Positions 29,798 through 39,615 of a stretch of DNA of 64,000 nt are shown here, piece by piece. The stretch covers positions 1 through 64,000 of the forward strand of contig JAQBSZ010000017.1 in the NCBI GenBank assembly GCA_027623555.1, in the 5' to 3' direction. Under the pieces are notes generated by a model. That model worked only from the letters and a program-made list of their open reading frames with translations. It had not been told where the DNA came from and made no database searches. Numbering within the stretch: the stretch's first letter is position 1; the number at the start of each line of letters is the position of its first letter. This stretch comes from Pseudomonadota bacterium (GTDB taxonomy: Bacteria > Pseudomonadota > Gammaproteobacteria > Pseudomonadales > Pseudohongiellaceae). The translations under genes were made by a program, and so were the position numbers.

Positions 29798-29974
29798 AAC
29801 CCTCTACCTTCAATATGTAAGGATTTTCTTACGTCGGTCATCATAAAACTTTCATCTATGCCTGTCGAAACTTTTGCGCTACCCCAATTGGAATCCTGTA
29901 TCCATCCCTCTACATGGGACATTTTCTAAGCTGACCTTGTGCGATACACTTGCTAATCCTCGGGAATCCATACT

Positions 29975-30319
29975 ATGAGCCAGATCGAGCACACCAATCA
30001 ACCCGGGCCTTCGGTCCAGAAGTCCTTCATGGCAAGGATGCTGGCGGGTGAATATGGCCTGGCCATAACCTATTGGGCACTGTATTTTTTCGGATGCAGC
30101 ATCTTCTTCGTACTCGGAAGTCGAATGGTTGATAACGAACAATGGCTTGCCTACCTGGTTATTGCTGCCTTGATGCTGGCTTATACTGTCATCCTCATCA
30201 TTGGAATACGGGCGGCCTACAAGGGACCACAACTGTGGAAGGTAATGTCCAGAACTTCTTCAGTATTTATGATTATAAATATACTGGTGGGTATCAGCAC
30301 TATCGGATTCATCTATTGA
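29975..30319 (+). CDS. Small membrane protein of unknown function
   Basis: Three predicted hydrophobic segments. Confidence 0.5.
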   Translation: MSQIEHTNQPGPSVQKSFMARMLAGEYGLAITYWALYFFGCSIFFVLGSRMVDNEQWLAYLVIAALMLAYTVILIIGIRAAYKGPQLWKVMSRTSSVFMIINILVGISTIGFIY

Positions 30320-30374
30320 TAGTGCTTCATCTGCTTGTCCATACATACCGAGTCATTGCTGAGAGATCGAGTCT

Positions 30375-31817
30375 TTGAACACGTCATCAACCCACAACTA
30401 TTCCCTGGTCGTTAAGAAAGACTGCCCCACCTGCTTGCTAATTGAACCCGTCATCCGGCAGCTGGTGGAAAATTTTGCTGGATCGCTGAACATCTATGTG
30501 CAGGACGATCCGCAGTTCCCGGAAAGCATCCAATCGAAGATTGATGATTCCTCCCTGGAGTTTTCCTATCACAATCACATAGAGATCGTTCCCACGTTGA
30601 TACGCTTTACCAATGGTACCGAAGATTCCCGCATTCATGGGTGGGATAAGAGTCAATGGCAGGAATTTACCGGAATTGAGTATCTCGGTGCTGAACTGGT
30701 GGAATTTAAACCGGGCTGCGGCTCCAAGACTCTGGACCCCGGCATGGAAGAAGTTCTGACTCTGCGTTTTGACAGCGCAGGCTTAACCGCTCGCAAAGTA
30801 CAACTGGAAGAGTCTGAAGATATTATCGAAGCTTGCTATGAACGAGGCTGGACTGATGGATTGCCAGTTGTACCGCCTACCCCTCTTCGTGTAATACGTA
30901 TGTTGGCAGGGACTAACCGGGTCGCCACCGAAGTGATTGGGCAAGTGCCCCCCGACAACATTTCCTGCACAGTAGAAAAAGTTGCCATCAACGCAGTAAT
31001 GGCAGGCTGCAAACCCGAATATATGCCGGTAGTGCTTGCCTCACTCCAGGCAGCACTGAAGGACGAATTTTGTATGCATGGCTTGCTCTGCACGACTTAT
31101 TTCTCGTCTCCGGTAATGATTGTTAATGGCCCTGTAACCAGGCAGATTGGTATGAATTCTGGCGTCAATGCCCTGGGGCAGGGCAATCGTGCCAATGCAA
31201 CGATCGGCAGAGCACTGCAATTAATCATAAGGAATGTCGGTGGTGGTATTCCTGGCGGTATCGACCGGGCCGCCATGGGCAATCCGGGAAAATATACCTA
31301 CTGTTTCGCGGAAGATGAGTCGGACCCTGATTGGACATCACTGGCTATGGACCGCGGATACGACCGTGGCGATTCTGTTATTAACCTGTTTGCCGGCGAA
31401 GGCTTGCAAGCTTTTGTCGATCAACAATCTCGAGAGCCAGCATCGCTGGCCAAGAATCTCGCTAACAGCTTGCGCAGTGTTGTAAACACCCGATCCTTCG
31501 GGCTTGCCGATGCAATTGTAGTGATTAGCCCTGAGCATCGCCGGGTTATCAGAGATGGAGGCTGGAACAAGGAGAAATTGAGACAGGCATTGTACGATGA
31601 ATTAGTGACACCTGGCTCTGAAATTGTTCGTGGCAAGGATGGTATTGCCGAAGGCATGCCAGAGAGACTGAAAGACAAATTACTCAACAAGTTCAGAGAT
31701 GATGGGCTTCATATCGTCAGCGCTGGCGGCAAAGCAGGAATGTTTTCTGCCATAATTAGTGGCTGGGTTGCATCCGGAGAACGGGGCAGCCAGCTGGTTT
31801 CACAATTAATTGAATAA
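30375..31817 (+). CDS. Thioredoxin-fold N-terminus fused to a conserved domain found beside UGSC genes
   Basis: N-terminal YSLVVKKDCPTCLLIEPVIRQLVENF; C-terminal ERGWTDGLPVVPPTPLRVIRMLAGTNR...IIRNVGGGIPGGIDRAAMGNPGKYTYCFAEDE. TTG start; directly upstream of the UGSC gene. Confidence 0.65.
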   Translation: MNTSSTHNYSLVVKKDCPTCLLIEPVIRQLVENFAGSLNIYVQDDPQFPESIQSKIDDSSLEFSYHNHIEIVPTLIRFTNGTEDSRIHGWDKSQWQEFTGIEYLGAELVEFKPGCGSKTLDPGMEEVLTLRFDSAGLTARKVQLEESEDIIEACYERGWTDGLPVVPPTPLRVIRMLAGTNRVATEVIGQVPPDNISCTVEKVAINAVMAGCKPEYMPVVLASLQAALKDEFCMHGLLCTTYFSSPVMIVNGPVTRQIGMNSGVNALGQGNRANATIGRALQLIIRNVGGGIPGGIDRAAMGNPGKYTYCFAEDESDPDWTSLAMDRGYDRGDSVINLFAGEGLQAFVDQQSREPASLAKNLANSLRSVVNTRSFGLADAIVVISPEHRRVIRDGGWNKEKLRQALYDELVTPGSEIVRGKDGIAEGMPERLKDKLLNKFRDDGLHIVSAGGKAGMFSAIISGWVASGERGSQLVSQLIE

Positions 31818-31829
31818 GGGGAGAATGTC

Positions 31830-32354
31830 ATGAGTAGCGATACCGTCATGCTGGACCCAACGGCGGAGTTGCAACCTGTAGAGAAACAACTGGTTGAGCG
31901 GCTTAATAGCCTGGCGGGTGCCACCGTGGGACTGCTGGATATTTCAAAGCCGCGCGGCAAGGAATTTCTCGATGAGATTGCCAAACTGTTGGAGGATATG
32001 GGAGCCAAGGTGAATCGGTATATGAAACCGACTTTCGCCCGAGTCGCGCCAAAGGAACTCAACCAGAGAATCAGTGTAGAGTGTGACGCTGTAATTGAAG
32101 GATTAGCCGACTGAGGTTCATGTACCTCGTGCAGTTTGCATGACATCATGGATCTGGAAAGTCGCGGCATTCCTTCAGGTTTCATTGCGTCCAGTGAGTT
32201 TCAAGAGGCCGCCGATGCACAACAAAAGTCCCTCGGCATCAAGGCAGCCCGCGTTTTTGTCCCTCACCCGATACAAGATAGAACCGATGCGGAAATGACA
32301 GAATTGGCTCGGCAATCGATCGAACTGGTCGCTGCGCTAATTGTCAAAAGTTAG
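31830..32354 (+). CDS. UGSC-family selenoprotein, Sec encoded by in-frame TGA 32112-32114
   Basis: ORFs 31830-32114 and 32136-32354 are one frame joined at TGA: ...CDAVIEGLAD-U-GSCTSCSLHDIMDLESRGIPSGFIASSEFQEAADAQQKSLGIKAARVFVPHPIQDRTDAEM...; UGSC motif; hairpin just after the UGA. Confidence 0.9.
32113..32142 (+). promoter_or_regulatory. Candidate bacterial SECIS element
   Basis: Stem cgtgca (32128-32133) / tgcatg (32137-32142, one G-U) with G-starting loop gtt; loop G is 20 nt after the UGA. An adjacent alternative stem gaggt/acctc starts inside the UGA codon. Confidence 0.65.
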
Positions 32355-32372
32355 CAACAGCTGGAGAACCTA

Positions 32373-33557
32373 ATGAGTAGAGAAGCAGTAATTGTAGCAA
32401 CCGCCAGAACGCCAATCGGCAAAGCTTACCGAGGCGCCTTTAATGACACCGCTGCACCAACTCTGGGTGGGCATGTCATTGCCGAAGCAGTCAGGAGAGC
32501 AGGCATTGATCCTGGCGAAGTTGATGACGTGGTCATGGGCTGCGCCATGCAGCAAGGATCGTCGGGAGCCAACATTGGACGAACATCAGGTGTTGCCGCA
32601 GGTTTGCCTAGCACAGTGGCGGGCATGAGCATAGATCGTCAATGTGCATCTGGCATGATGGCCATTGCCACTGCCGCCAAGCAGATCGTCTCTGATCAGA
32701 TGCCGATCGTCATTGGTGGTGGATTAGAGTCCGTCAGCCTGGTACAGAATGAACATCGTAATGCCTATCGAGCCCAGGATCCGAATGTAATCGCCAAGTC
32801 GGAACACGCCTACATGTCAATGCTGGAAACTGCCGAGATTGTCTCCAAACGCTATAACATTTCACGGGATAAGCAGGATGAGTTTGCTCTGCAGAGTCAA
32901 CAGCGAACCGCAGCGGCACAACTGGCCGGTAAATTCGATGCTGAAATCGCTCCTCTTCCATCGAAGATGGTTTTCGTCGACAAAGAAACCAAGCAACAGA
33001 GTGTTCACGATGTAAATCTCGAGAAAGATGAGGGCAATCGTCCAACGACCACCCTGGAAGGACTGGTAGGACTGAAACCGGTATTTGAGGGGGGAGTAAT
33101 AACGGCGGGTAACGCCAGCCAACTCTCCGATGGTGCCTCTGCATCAGTTTTAATGGATAGCAAACTTGCCGAACAGAAGGGGCTCGAACCCCTCGGTGCC
33201 TACCGTGGAATTGCAGTGGCTGGTCTCGATCCAGACGAAATGGGTATCGGCCCGGTGTACGCAGTACCGAAGCTACTAAAGCGCTTCAATCTGAGCATCG
33301 ACGATATCGGTCTGTGGGAACTGAACGAAGCCTTTGCCGTCCAGGTTGTCTACTGCCGTGACAAGCTGGGCATTCCCAATGAACTCCTCAATGTTAACGG
33401 TGGTGCGATCTCCATTGGCCACCCCTATGGCATGAGCGGCGCACGACTGGTTGGACATGCCTTGATAGAAGGCAAACGTCGCGGAGCGAAATACGTGGTT
33501 TGCACGATGTGTGTCGGCGGCGGCATGGGTGCTGCAGGATTGTTTGAGGTATTTTAG
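32373..33557 (+). CDS. Acetyl-CoA acyltransferase (thiolase)
   Basis: [76 protein letters not shown]. Confidence 0.92.
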   Translation: MSREAVIVATARTPIGKAYRGAFNDTAAPTLGGHVIAEAVRRAGIDPGEVDDVVMGCAMQQGSSGANIGRTSGVAAGLPSTVAGMSIDRQCASGMMAIATAAKQIVSDQMPIVIGGGLESVSLVQNEHRNAYRAQDPNVIAKSEHAYMSMLETAEIVSKRYNISRDKQDEFALQSQQRTAAAQLAGKFDAEIAPLPSKMVFVDKETKQQSVHDVNLEKDEGNRPTTTLEGLVGLKPVFEGGVITAGNASQLSDGASASVLMDSKLAEQKGLEPLGAYRGIAVAGLDPDEMGIGPVYAVPKLLKRFNLSIDDIGLWELNEAFAVQVVYCRDKLGIPNELLNVNGGAISIGHPYGMSGARLVGHALIEGKRRGAKYVVCTMCVGGGMGAAGLFEVF

Positions 33558-33663
33558 AAAGCTACTGCGGTTGTGTCCAAGGATGGACGGTATGCCAAAA
33601 ATGCAGGGGCTTGTTCGGCTGGGAATACTTTCATCTTGATGTTTTTTGTAGCGACGCGAAAGA

Positions 33664-34209
33664 CTACATACAGACTGAATCAATAAAGTTAATCGTGGCT
33701 GCCTCATCGAATTCGGCTGCAGGCAGTTGTTGATTGCTGGTCGATGCTACTTTTCGCTCATTAATATTACTAAGCAGGATGCTGCCGAATTCAGTCACGA
33801 TGGTTTGCTGAAACTCAGCATCCACAGCAATATACCGGTCGCGGCGATATTCCAGGCCTGCCAGGAAGCTGAAACTTAGTTCAGCCTTTTCCTCGATAGT
33901 CATTCTGCCGTTTTCTGGATCTCTATAAAATCGGCACATGGCGCTGTCACTGTTAAAGCCGCGACTGAATTCGCCGTAGTAAGTCTCTAGCACTTCGATA
34001 AAAGCCTCCAGATCGGCACCATCTATTCCCGGATTATTCACCAGCCTGCCCGTAGTGCGAAACGTCTGCAGTGTGCTGGTGATGTAGCGAAAGCTCGCTT
34101 CGGCACTTTCAAGTAAAGGCGGCGTCAGCGAAGATTGTGCTGCAACGCCTCCTCCTGAGTTAGTAACAACCATTACCACGATAGCGCTCGTCAACCAGGT
34201 ACGTCTCAT
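33664..34209 (-). CDS. Exported hypothetical protein
   Basis: Signal peptide MRRTWLTSAIVVMVVTNSGGGVAAQS and a full-length ORF. Confidence 0.5.
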   Translation of the reverse strand: MRRTWLTSAIVVMVVTNSGGGVAAQSSLTPPLLESAEASFRYITSTLQTFRTTGRLVNNPGIDGADLEAFIEVLETYYGEFSRGFNSDSAMCRFYRDPENGRMTIEEKAELSFSFLAGLEYRRDRYIAVDAEFQQTIVTEFGSILLSNINERKVASTSNQQLPAAEFDEAATINFIDSVCM

Positions 34210-34255
34210 CTATTGTCCTTACTACTGTGGGTGAAACTCGATCGGCTATTCTCCA

Positions 34256-34639
34256 TTATTTCGGCCCAACGAGGTTATACGGATTGCCGTAGAGATCTCG
34301 AATGATACCCGAGATGCCCCAGGGTACTTCCGAGGCAGCATCCACGATCTCCACGCCACTTGCTTCCAGCTTCTTCATGTCAGCCTTGCAATCGTCACTA
34401 CTCAACACCGTCATCAGATTCTTCCCAATGCGTGACTTTTCATCACTGCTGTGGGCTGGGTGCAAGACAAGCTGAGTGTCTGGATTATTTTTTGGAGATA
34501 CCGTTAACCAGCGCATGCCGGGAAGCACGGCGCTGTTATCCATGACTATGTCAAAATCGAGGTTGTTCACATACCAATCGCAAGCCGCCTGTTGATCTTC
34601 AACGTAAACGGTAATATGAGAAACTCTGTTTATAGTCAT
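34256..34639 (-). CDS. VOC/glyoxalase-family protein
   Basis: INRVSHITVYVEDQQAACDWYVNNLDFDIVMD...GISGIIRDLYGNPYNLV. Confidence 0.8.
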   Translation of the reverse strand: MTINRVSHITVYVEDQQAACDWYVNNLDFDIVMDNSAVLPGMRWLTVSPKNNPDTQLVLHPAHSSDEKSRIGKNLMTVLSSDDCKADMKKLEASGVEIVDAASEVPWGISGIIRDLYGNPYNLVGPK

Positions 34640-34663
34640 ACCAATCCCCAACAGTGGTCTTTG

Positions 34664-35077
34664 TTATTGGTTATCCAGCGAACTTTTCGCTGAGCGTCCC
34701 TGTTTTTTCTCCCCGGCGTGTTTCTTGTCTTTCAGGCGTTTCTCTTTAGCTCTTCTACTCGGCCTGGTTGCAATTCGCCTCTTACGTGGTACATTTACTT
34801 TCGCCAGCAGTTTCTCCAATCTATCAATCGCGTCTTGTCTGTTCTTATCCTGACTGCGAAAGCGTTGTGCCTTTATGAGTAGGATGCCCTCTTTGCTTAT
34901 CCTTTTATCAGCATGGTTCAACAACTTGTTCTTCAAGTAATCCGATAAACTGGATTTTGCAATGTCAAATCGAAGCTGAATTGCCGTTGAAACTTTGTTG
35001 ACATGTTGACCACCCGGACCACTGGCCCGTATGGCACATATTTCGAAATCCGCTTCGTGAAGACTTATCTTGCTCAT
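34664..35077 (-). CDS. arfB: Peptidyl-tRNA hydrolase / ribosome rescue factor ArfB
   Basis: SGPGGQHVNKVSTAIQLRFDI (GGQ motif) with a basic C-terminal tail. Confidence 0.9.
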   Translation of the reverse strand: MSKISLHEADFEICAIRASGPGGQHVNKVSTAIQLRFDIAKSSLSDYLKNKLLNHADKRISKEGILLIKAQRFRSQDKNRQDAIDRLEKLLAKVNVPRKRRIATRPSRRAKEKRLKDKKHAGEKKQGRSAKSSLDNQ

Positions 35078-35373
35078 CTATCTGCTTATCTTTCTGTTTA
35101 TCTTTCTAGTTATTTTCCGGCACTGACAAATAGCAATTCCTGCAATCCAATCCTACCCGATTCGAGGAAGTGACGGCACCGTTTATCGCCAGGGGAAACC
35201 CCTTATAACCCGTGTTTCCTGCTGTACTGTCCTGAATTCCTGCTTCGCACCGGAATTCTTGCTTCGCACTGCTGTCTAGGTTAATGTCGATGTTTCTTCC
35301 GAATTCAGGGAGTTACGTCTGAGCCAAGCCAATAACACCTGGTGTAAAATCAATCGAAGAAGACTAAACACCC

Positions 35374-36633
35374 ATGAAAAAATTGCCTATTGTCCCGTAT
35401 TTGAAACCCCTTCTGCTGGCCACACTATTATCTGCAAGCAGCGCTGTTCAGGCCCAGGAACCCGTGCGAATCGCCTTCATGGATCCGCTGTCCGGCGCCT
35501 TCGCTTCAATTGGCACCAGCGGCCTGAAACAGATTCAATTCGCCGCCGATTACTTGTTCAATTCCAAAGGTGGCATTCTGGGTGGCCGCATGATCGAGAT
35601 CGTGCCGCTGGATAATCAACAAAGCCCGACCGAAACCCAGATACAATTTCGCCGTGCGGTTAGCGATAACTTGCAAATCATTGTCCAGGGTAATAGTTCA
35701 GCCGTAGCGAATGCTCTGAATTCGGCGGTCACCCGACACAATCGACGCAACCCGGGTCAGGAAATATTGCAGATCAATTATTCTGCCGTCGATCCAATCC
35801 TTACCGAAGAAAATTGCAGCTTCTGGCATTTTCGGTTCGATGCTCATGCCGTAATGAAGTTGAATGTCCTCACTGACTATATTGCCGAGAATCAAGACCT
35901 CAAGAGCGTCTACATAATTGGACAAGACTACTCGTTTGGTCAAGTCGTGTCCGATACGTCGATAAGATTGCTGAACGAGAAGCGGCCTGATATTGAGATC
36001 GTTGGCAACGAATTCCATCCCATCGGGCAAGTGAAAGATTTTACCCCCTACGTGACGAAAATCGTTTCATCGGGTGCCGACGCAGTCATCACTGGCAATT
36101 TCGGTGCGGACATGGTCTCCCTGGCTCGCTCCATCATCGATAATGGCCTGGATATTCCAATCTATACGTTCTATGCCGCCTACGATGGCATCACCGCCAC
36201 GCTGGGTGCCGATGGCAAGAACAAGATTCGACTGATTCACAATGAAACCTCCAACCCGATTCCGACAGAAGAGCGCAAAGCCTTTATTCGTGCCTTCAAG
36301 GCGGCCAATCCAAATAATGACGTTACTCAACCACGCATCATAAATGCGCTTTCGATGATAGTCGCGGCGATGGAAGAAACGCAGAGTACCGATCCTTATG
36401 ATATCGCCACAGCACTGGAAGACATGCGTTTTACCACACTCAGTGGTGAAGAGATCTGGATGCGCGGAGAAGACCATCAGATTTTCCAGTCTCTGCATAT
36501 CTCAGTACATACTGACGAAGGAGTAGAGTTCGATGCCGACAATTCCGGTTTCGGATTGTTCAGTGAATTTCATGTGCCTGCGGAAGAGACCATCGTGCCG
36601 GTAAACTGCAGCATGGATCGCCCGCGCCGTTAG
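35374..36633 (+). CDS. Branched-chain amino-acid/urea-type ABC substrate-binding protein
   Basis: Signal peptide; VRIAFMDPLSGAFASIGTSGLKQIQFAADYLFNSKGGILGGRMIEIVPLDNQ. Confidence 0.85.
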   Translation: MKKLPIVPYLKPLLLATLLSASSAVQAQEPVRIAFMDPLSGAFASIGTSGLKQIQFAADYLFNSKGGILGGRMIEIVPLDNQQSPTETQIQFRRAVSDNLQIIVQGNSSAVANALNSAVTRHNRRNPGQEILQINYSAVDPILTEENCSFWHFRFDAHAVMKLNVLTDYIAENQDLKSVYIIGQDYSFGQVVSDTSIRLLNEKRPDIEIVGNEFHPIGQVKDFTPYVTKIVSSGADAVITGNFGADMVSLARSIIDNGLDIPIYTFYAAYDGITATLGADGKNKIRLIHNETSNPIPTEERKAFIRAFKAANPNNDVTQPRIINALSMIVAAMEETQSTDPYDIATALEDMRFTTLSGEEIWMRGEDHQIFQSLHISVHTDEGVEFDADNSGFGLFSEFHVPAEETIVPVNCSMDRPRR

Positions 36634-36676
36634 TCCGGTTCGTAAGCAGTTACAGAACAGAATCCCCATTAGCCCA

Positions 36677-37627
36677 ATGCTAGATGTCTTTATTTTTGCC
36701 ACTTTAAACGGACTGGTTACTGGTCTGTTGCTATTTATGCTCGCCAGTGGCCTGACCCTTATTTTCAGTATGATGGGCGTATTGAATTTCGCTCATGCCA
36801 GCTTTTATATGCTGGGTGCCTATTTCGCCTATTCCATCAGCCTCTATTTCGGTTTTTGGACAGGGTTGATCTTCGCTCCCCTCATTGTCGGTGTGCTGGG
36901 TGCCTTCGTTGAACGCTACGGTTTGCGCCGCGTTCATCAGGCAGGCCACGTCGCGGAACTGGTGTTCACCTTTGGCCTGGCTTTCTTAATCGAGGAGGCA
37001 GTGCAGTTTTTCTGGGGGCCAGGCACCAAGAATTACCAACAACCTGAACTACTGGACTTCCCCCTGTTCACATTGTTCGGTCAGGAGTTTCCAGCCTACC
37101 GTGGCTTCATGATCGGTATCTCCATAACCATCTTCATTGGCCTTTACTATCTATTAACTCGCAGTCGTATCGGCATAATTATTCAGGCCGCCATCACCCA
37201 TCCCAAAACCGTCGCCAATCTTGGCCACAACGTACCGCTGATCTTCATGGGAGTATTCGGAGTAGGCACGGCCCTGGCTGGAGTCGCCGGTGTTATCGCC
37301 GGCCCGGTATTGACGACATTTCCCGGCATGGCCGTCGTGTTAGGGAGCATTGTCTTCGTGATAGTTGTCATTGGCGGGCTCGGTTCCCTGGCAGGTGCCT
37401 TCATCGCTTCGTTGTTAATAGGGCTGCTACAGTCTTATGCCATAGCCTCGGATGTTGGTGTGCCGGACCTGTTAAACCTGTTAGGTCTGGAATTTGCGCG
37501 TGACCATCCATTAACCGACCTGTGGACTATGACGCTGCCACAGATTGCTCCGATTCTGCCATTTCTTTTGTTAGTGCTGGTACTGATCTTTCGGCCTACT
37601 GGTCTGTTAGGAAAACGGGAACAGTAA
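36677..37627 (+). CDS. livH: Branched-chain amino-acid-type ABC permease (LivH-like)
   Basis: GLTLIFSMMGVLNFAHASFYMLGAYFAYSI; C-terminal IFRPTGLLGKREQ. Confidence 0.85.
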   Translation: MLDVFIFATLNGLVTGLLLFMLASGLTLIFSMMGVLNFAHASFYMLGAYFAYSISLYFGFWTGLIFAPLIVGVLGAFVERYGLRRVHQAGHVAELVFTFGLAFLIEEAVQFFWGPGTKNYQQPELLDFPLFTLFGQEFPAYRGFMIGISITIFIGLYYLLTRSRIGIIIQAAITHPKTVANLGHNVPLIFMGVFGVGTALAGVAGVIAGPVLTTFPGMAVVLGSIVFVIVVIGGLGSLAGAFIASLLIGLLQSYAIASDVGVPDLLNLLGLEFARDHPLTDLWTMTLPQIAPILPFLLLVLVLIFRPTGLLGKREQ

Positions 37628-38859
37628 TGGCCTTTCTCAAAAAATCAACAATCTGGATCGCGTACTTGCTTGCATTGCTAGTTCTGCCGCAATTCTTCAA
37701 TTCGATTCTGGCCATCTCTATTTACAACCAGATGGCCATCGCCATTGTCTTCGCCCTGAGCTACAACATGTTGTTAGGCCAGGGTGGCATGCTGTCTTTC
37801 GGTCACGCCGTGTATTTCGGTCTTGGTGGATTCTTGGCCGTGCATACCCTGATTATGATCGAATTCGAAACGGTCTATTTCTCAATAATCTTCATTCCCC
37901 TGGTTGGTGGAGTGATAGGTCTGCTGGCCGCTATCTTCATCGGCAGTTTCTCGACTCACAAGGCTGGCACTGTCTTCGCCATGATCTCGCTGGGCATAGG
38001 AGAATTGATTGCTGCCTCATCACTGATCTTTGTCAGCTTCTTCGGGGGTGAAGCGGGTGTGAGTGGAGACCGCACGTTCGGACCACCGCTGTTTGGGGTT
38101 GAGTTTTTGCAGGATGTGGAAATCTACTATCTGGCTGCTGGCTGGGTATTTATCGCGACCGTGTTTATGTACCTGTTTACTCAGACACCCGCGGGTCGCA
38201 TGGCTAATGCCGTACGCGACAACCCGGAACGGGCCGAATTCATCGGGTATAGTGCCAGGCGAGTGCGCTTCATCTCCTTTTGTGCCGCCGGCTTCTTCGC
38301 GGGAATCGCCGGAGGTTTGTTTGCACTGAATTACGAATTTATCACCGAAGAGAATCTCAATGCAGCGACCTCGGGTCGTGTGCTACTGATGGCCTACATC
38401 GGCGGCCTGGGTTACTTCATCGGTCCCATTGTTGGCGCCGTAATCCTCACCCTGATGAACTCACTGCTTAGCAACTACAGTGAATTGTGGATGCTCTACC
38501 TCGGCATATTGTTCCTGCTCACGGTGATGTTTCTCCCGAGAGGATTTGCTGGATTCATCATGATGCATCAGGTCGCCTGGATACGCGGCAAACTGCACAC
38601 TCTGTTCATTCCCTATCTGCTCACGGGTATCCCGGCGCTGATCTTAATTCTAAGCTGTGTTGCCTTACTGGAGATGAGCCATATCGAGGAGGAAGTTCTG
38701 CACTATCTGGGCCTGGAACTGAATCCAGCAACCTTGTTAACCTGGGTGATTACGATTGTCATCGCCAGCGCCTCATTGTTTGCCATTCGCCTGACCTTGC
38801 CTCGATTAAGAGCAGCCTGGGAAGCGGCCAACGCAATTCCCGATAGTGAGGATGGCTAG
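37627..38859 (+). CDS. livM: Branched-chain amino-acid-type ABC permease (LivM-like)
   Basis: AIVFALSYNMLLGQGGMLSFGHAVYFGLGGF; start at 37627 preferred over 37522. Confidence 0.85.
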   Translation: MAFLKKSTIWIAYLLALLVLPQFFNSILAISIYNQMAIAIVFALSYNMLLGQGGMLSFGHAVYFGLGGFLAVHTLIMIEFETVYFSIIFIPLVGGVIGLLAAIFIGSFSTHKAGTVFAMISLGIGELIAASSLIFVSFFGGEAGVSGDRTFGPPLFGVEFLQDVEIYYLAAGWVFIATVFMYLFTQTPAGRMANAVRDNPERAEFIGYSARRVRFISFCAAGFFAGIAGGLFALNYEFITEENLNAATSGRVLLMAYIGGLGYFIGPIVGAVILTLMNSLLSNYSELWMLYLGILFLLTVMFLPRGFAGFIMMHQVAWIRGKLHTLFIPYLLTGIPALILILSCVALLEMSHIEEEVLHYLGLELNPATLLTWVITIVIASASLFAIRLTLPRLRAAWEAANAIPDSEDG

Positions 38860-38862
38860 GCG

Positions 38863-39615
38863 ATGGCAATTCTTTCTCTAAAAGATGTGCGTAAGAATTT
38901 CGGTAAGACGGAAATTATTCGCGGCGTAAATCTGGATATCGAGCGAGGCGAGAAACATGCGATTATAGGACCCAATGGTGCAGGAAAGTCTACGCTGTTT
39001 CATTTAATTAGCGGCCTCTACGGTGTAACTCATGGCACTATCCAGTTTAAAGAGCATCTGATCCAGAATCGCACTCCCTATGAGATAAGCCGACTAGGGC
39101 TGGCGAGAAGCTTTCAGGTAACGAACATCTTTCCTCGCATGAATGTCTTTGAGAATGTGCGCTGCGCATTGTTCTGGCCGCATGGCTATCGATACTCATT
39201 CTGGCATCTGCTGGGTCGTCAGACTGAACTCAACGAGAGAACCTTGCAGGTGCTCGAGCAGATCGGGCTGCAAGACAAGATGCACTTTCCAGCCGGGGAA
39301 CTCGCCTATGCTCAGCAACGCGCGCTGGAGCTCGGCATCGCAATCGCCAGCGGCGCTGAAGTGATCATGCTGGACGAGCCGGTCGCTGGAATGAGTCACA
39401 GCGAAGCTGAAAATGCTGTCCAGCTGATTCGAGGCATTACCGAAGGCAAGACCTTAATCATGGTTGAACACGATATGAGCATCGTGTTCGATGTGGCAGA
39501 CAGAATATCGGTACTGGTTTACGGCGAAATCATTGCCTGCGACAAACCGGAAAACATCCGTGCCAATCCTCAAGTTCAGGAAGCCTATCTGGGTGAGGTG
39601 GCCGTCAATGCTTGA
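38863..39615 (+). CDS. livG: ABC transporter ATPase (LivG-like)
   Basis: IIGPNGAGKSTLFHLISGLYGVTHG, LAYAQQRALELGIAIASGAEVIMLDEPVAGMSHSE. Confidence 0.9.
   Translation: MAILSLKDVRKNFGKTEIIRGVNLDIERGEKHAIIGPNGAGKSTLFHLISGLYGVTHGTIQFKEHLIQNRTPYEISRLGLARSFQVTNIFPRMNVFENVRCALFWPHGYRYSFWHLLGRQTELNERTLQVLEQIGLQDKMHFPAGELAYAQQRALELGIAIASGAEVIMLDEPVAGMSHSEAENAVQLIRGITEGKTLIMVEHDMSIVFDVADRISVLVYGEIIACDKPENIRANPQVQEAYLGEVAVNA

Noticed and set aside
35234-35270. 19-bp near-duplicate gaattc(c/t)tgcttcgcac
   Set aside because: Two short imperfect copies only, in a spacer; no evidence of function.
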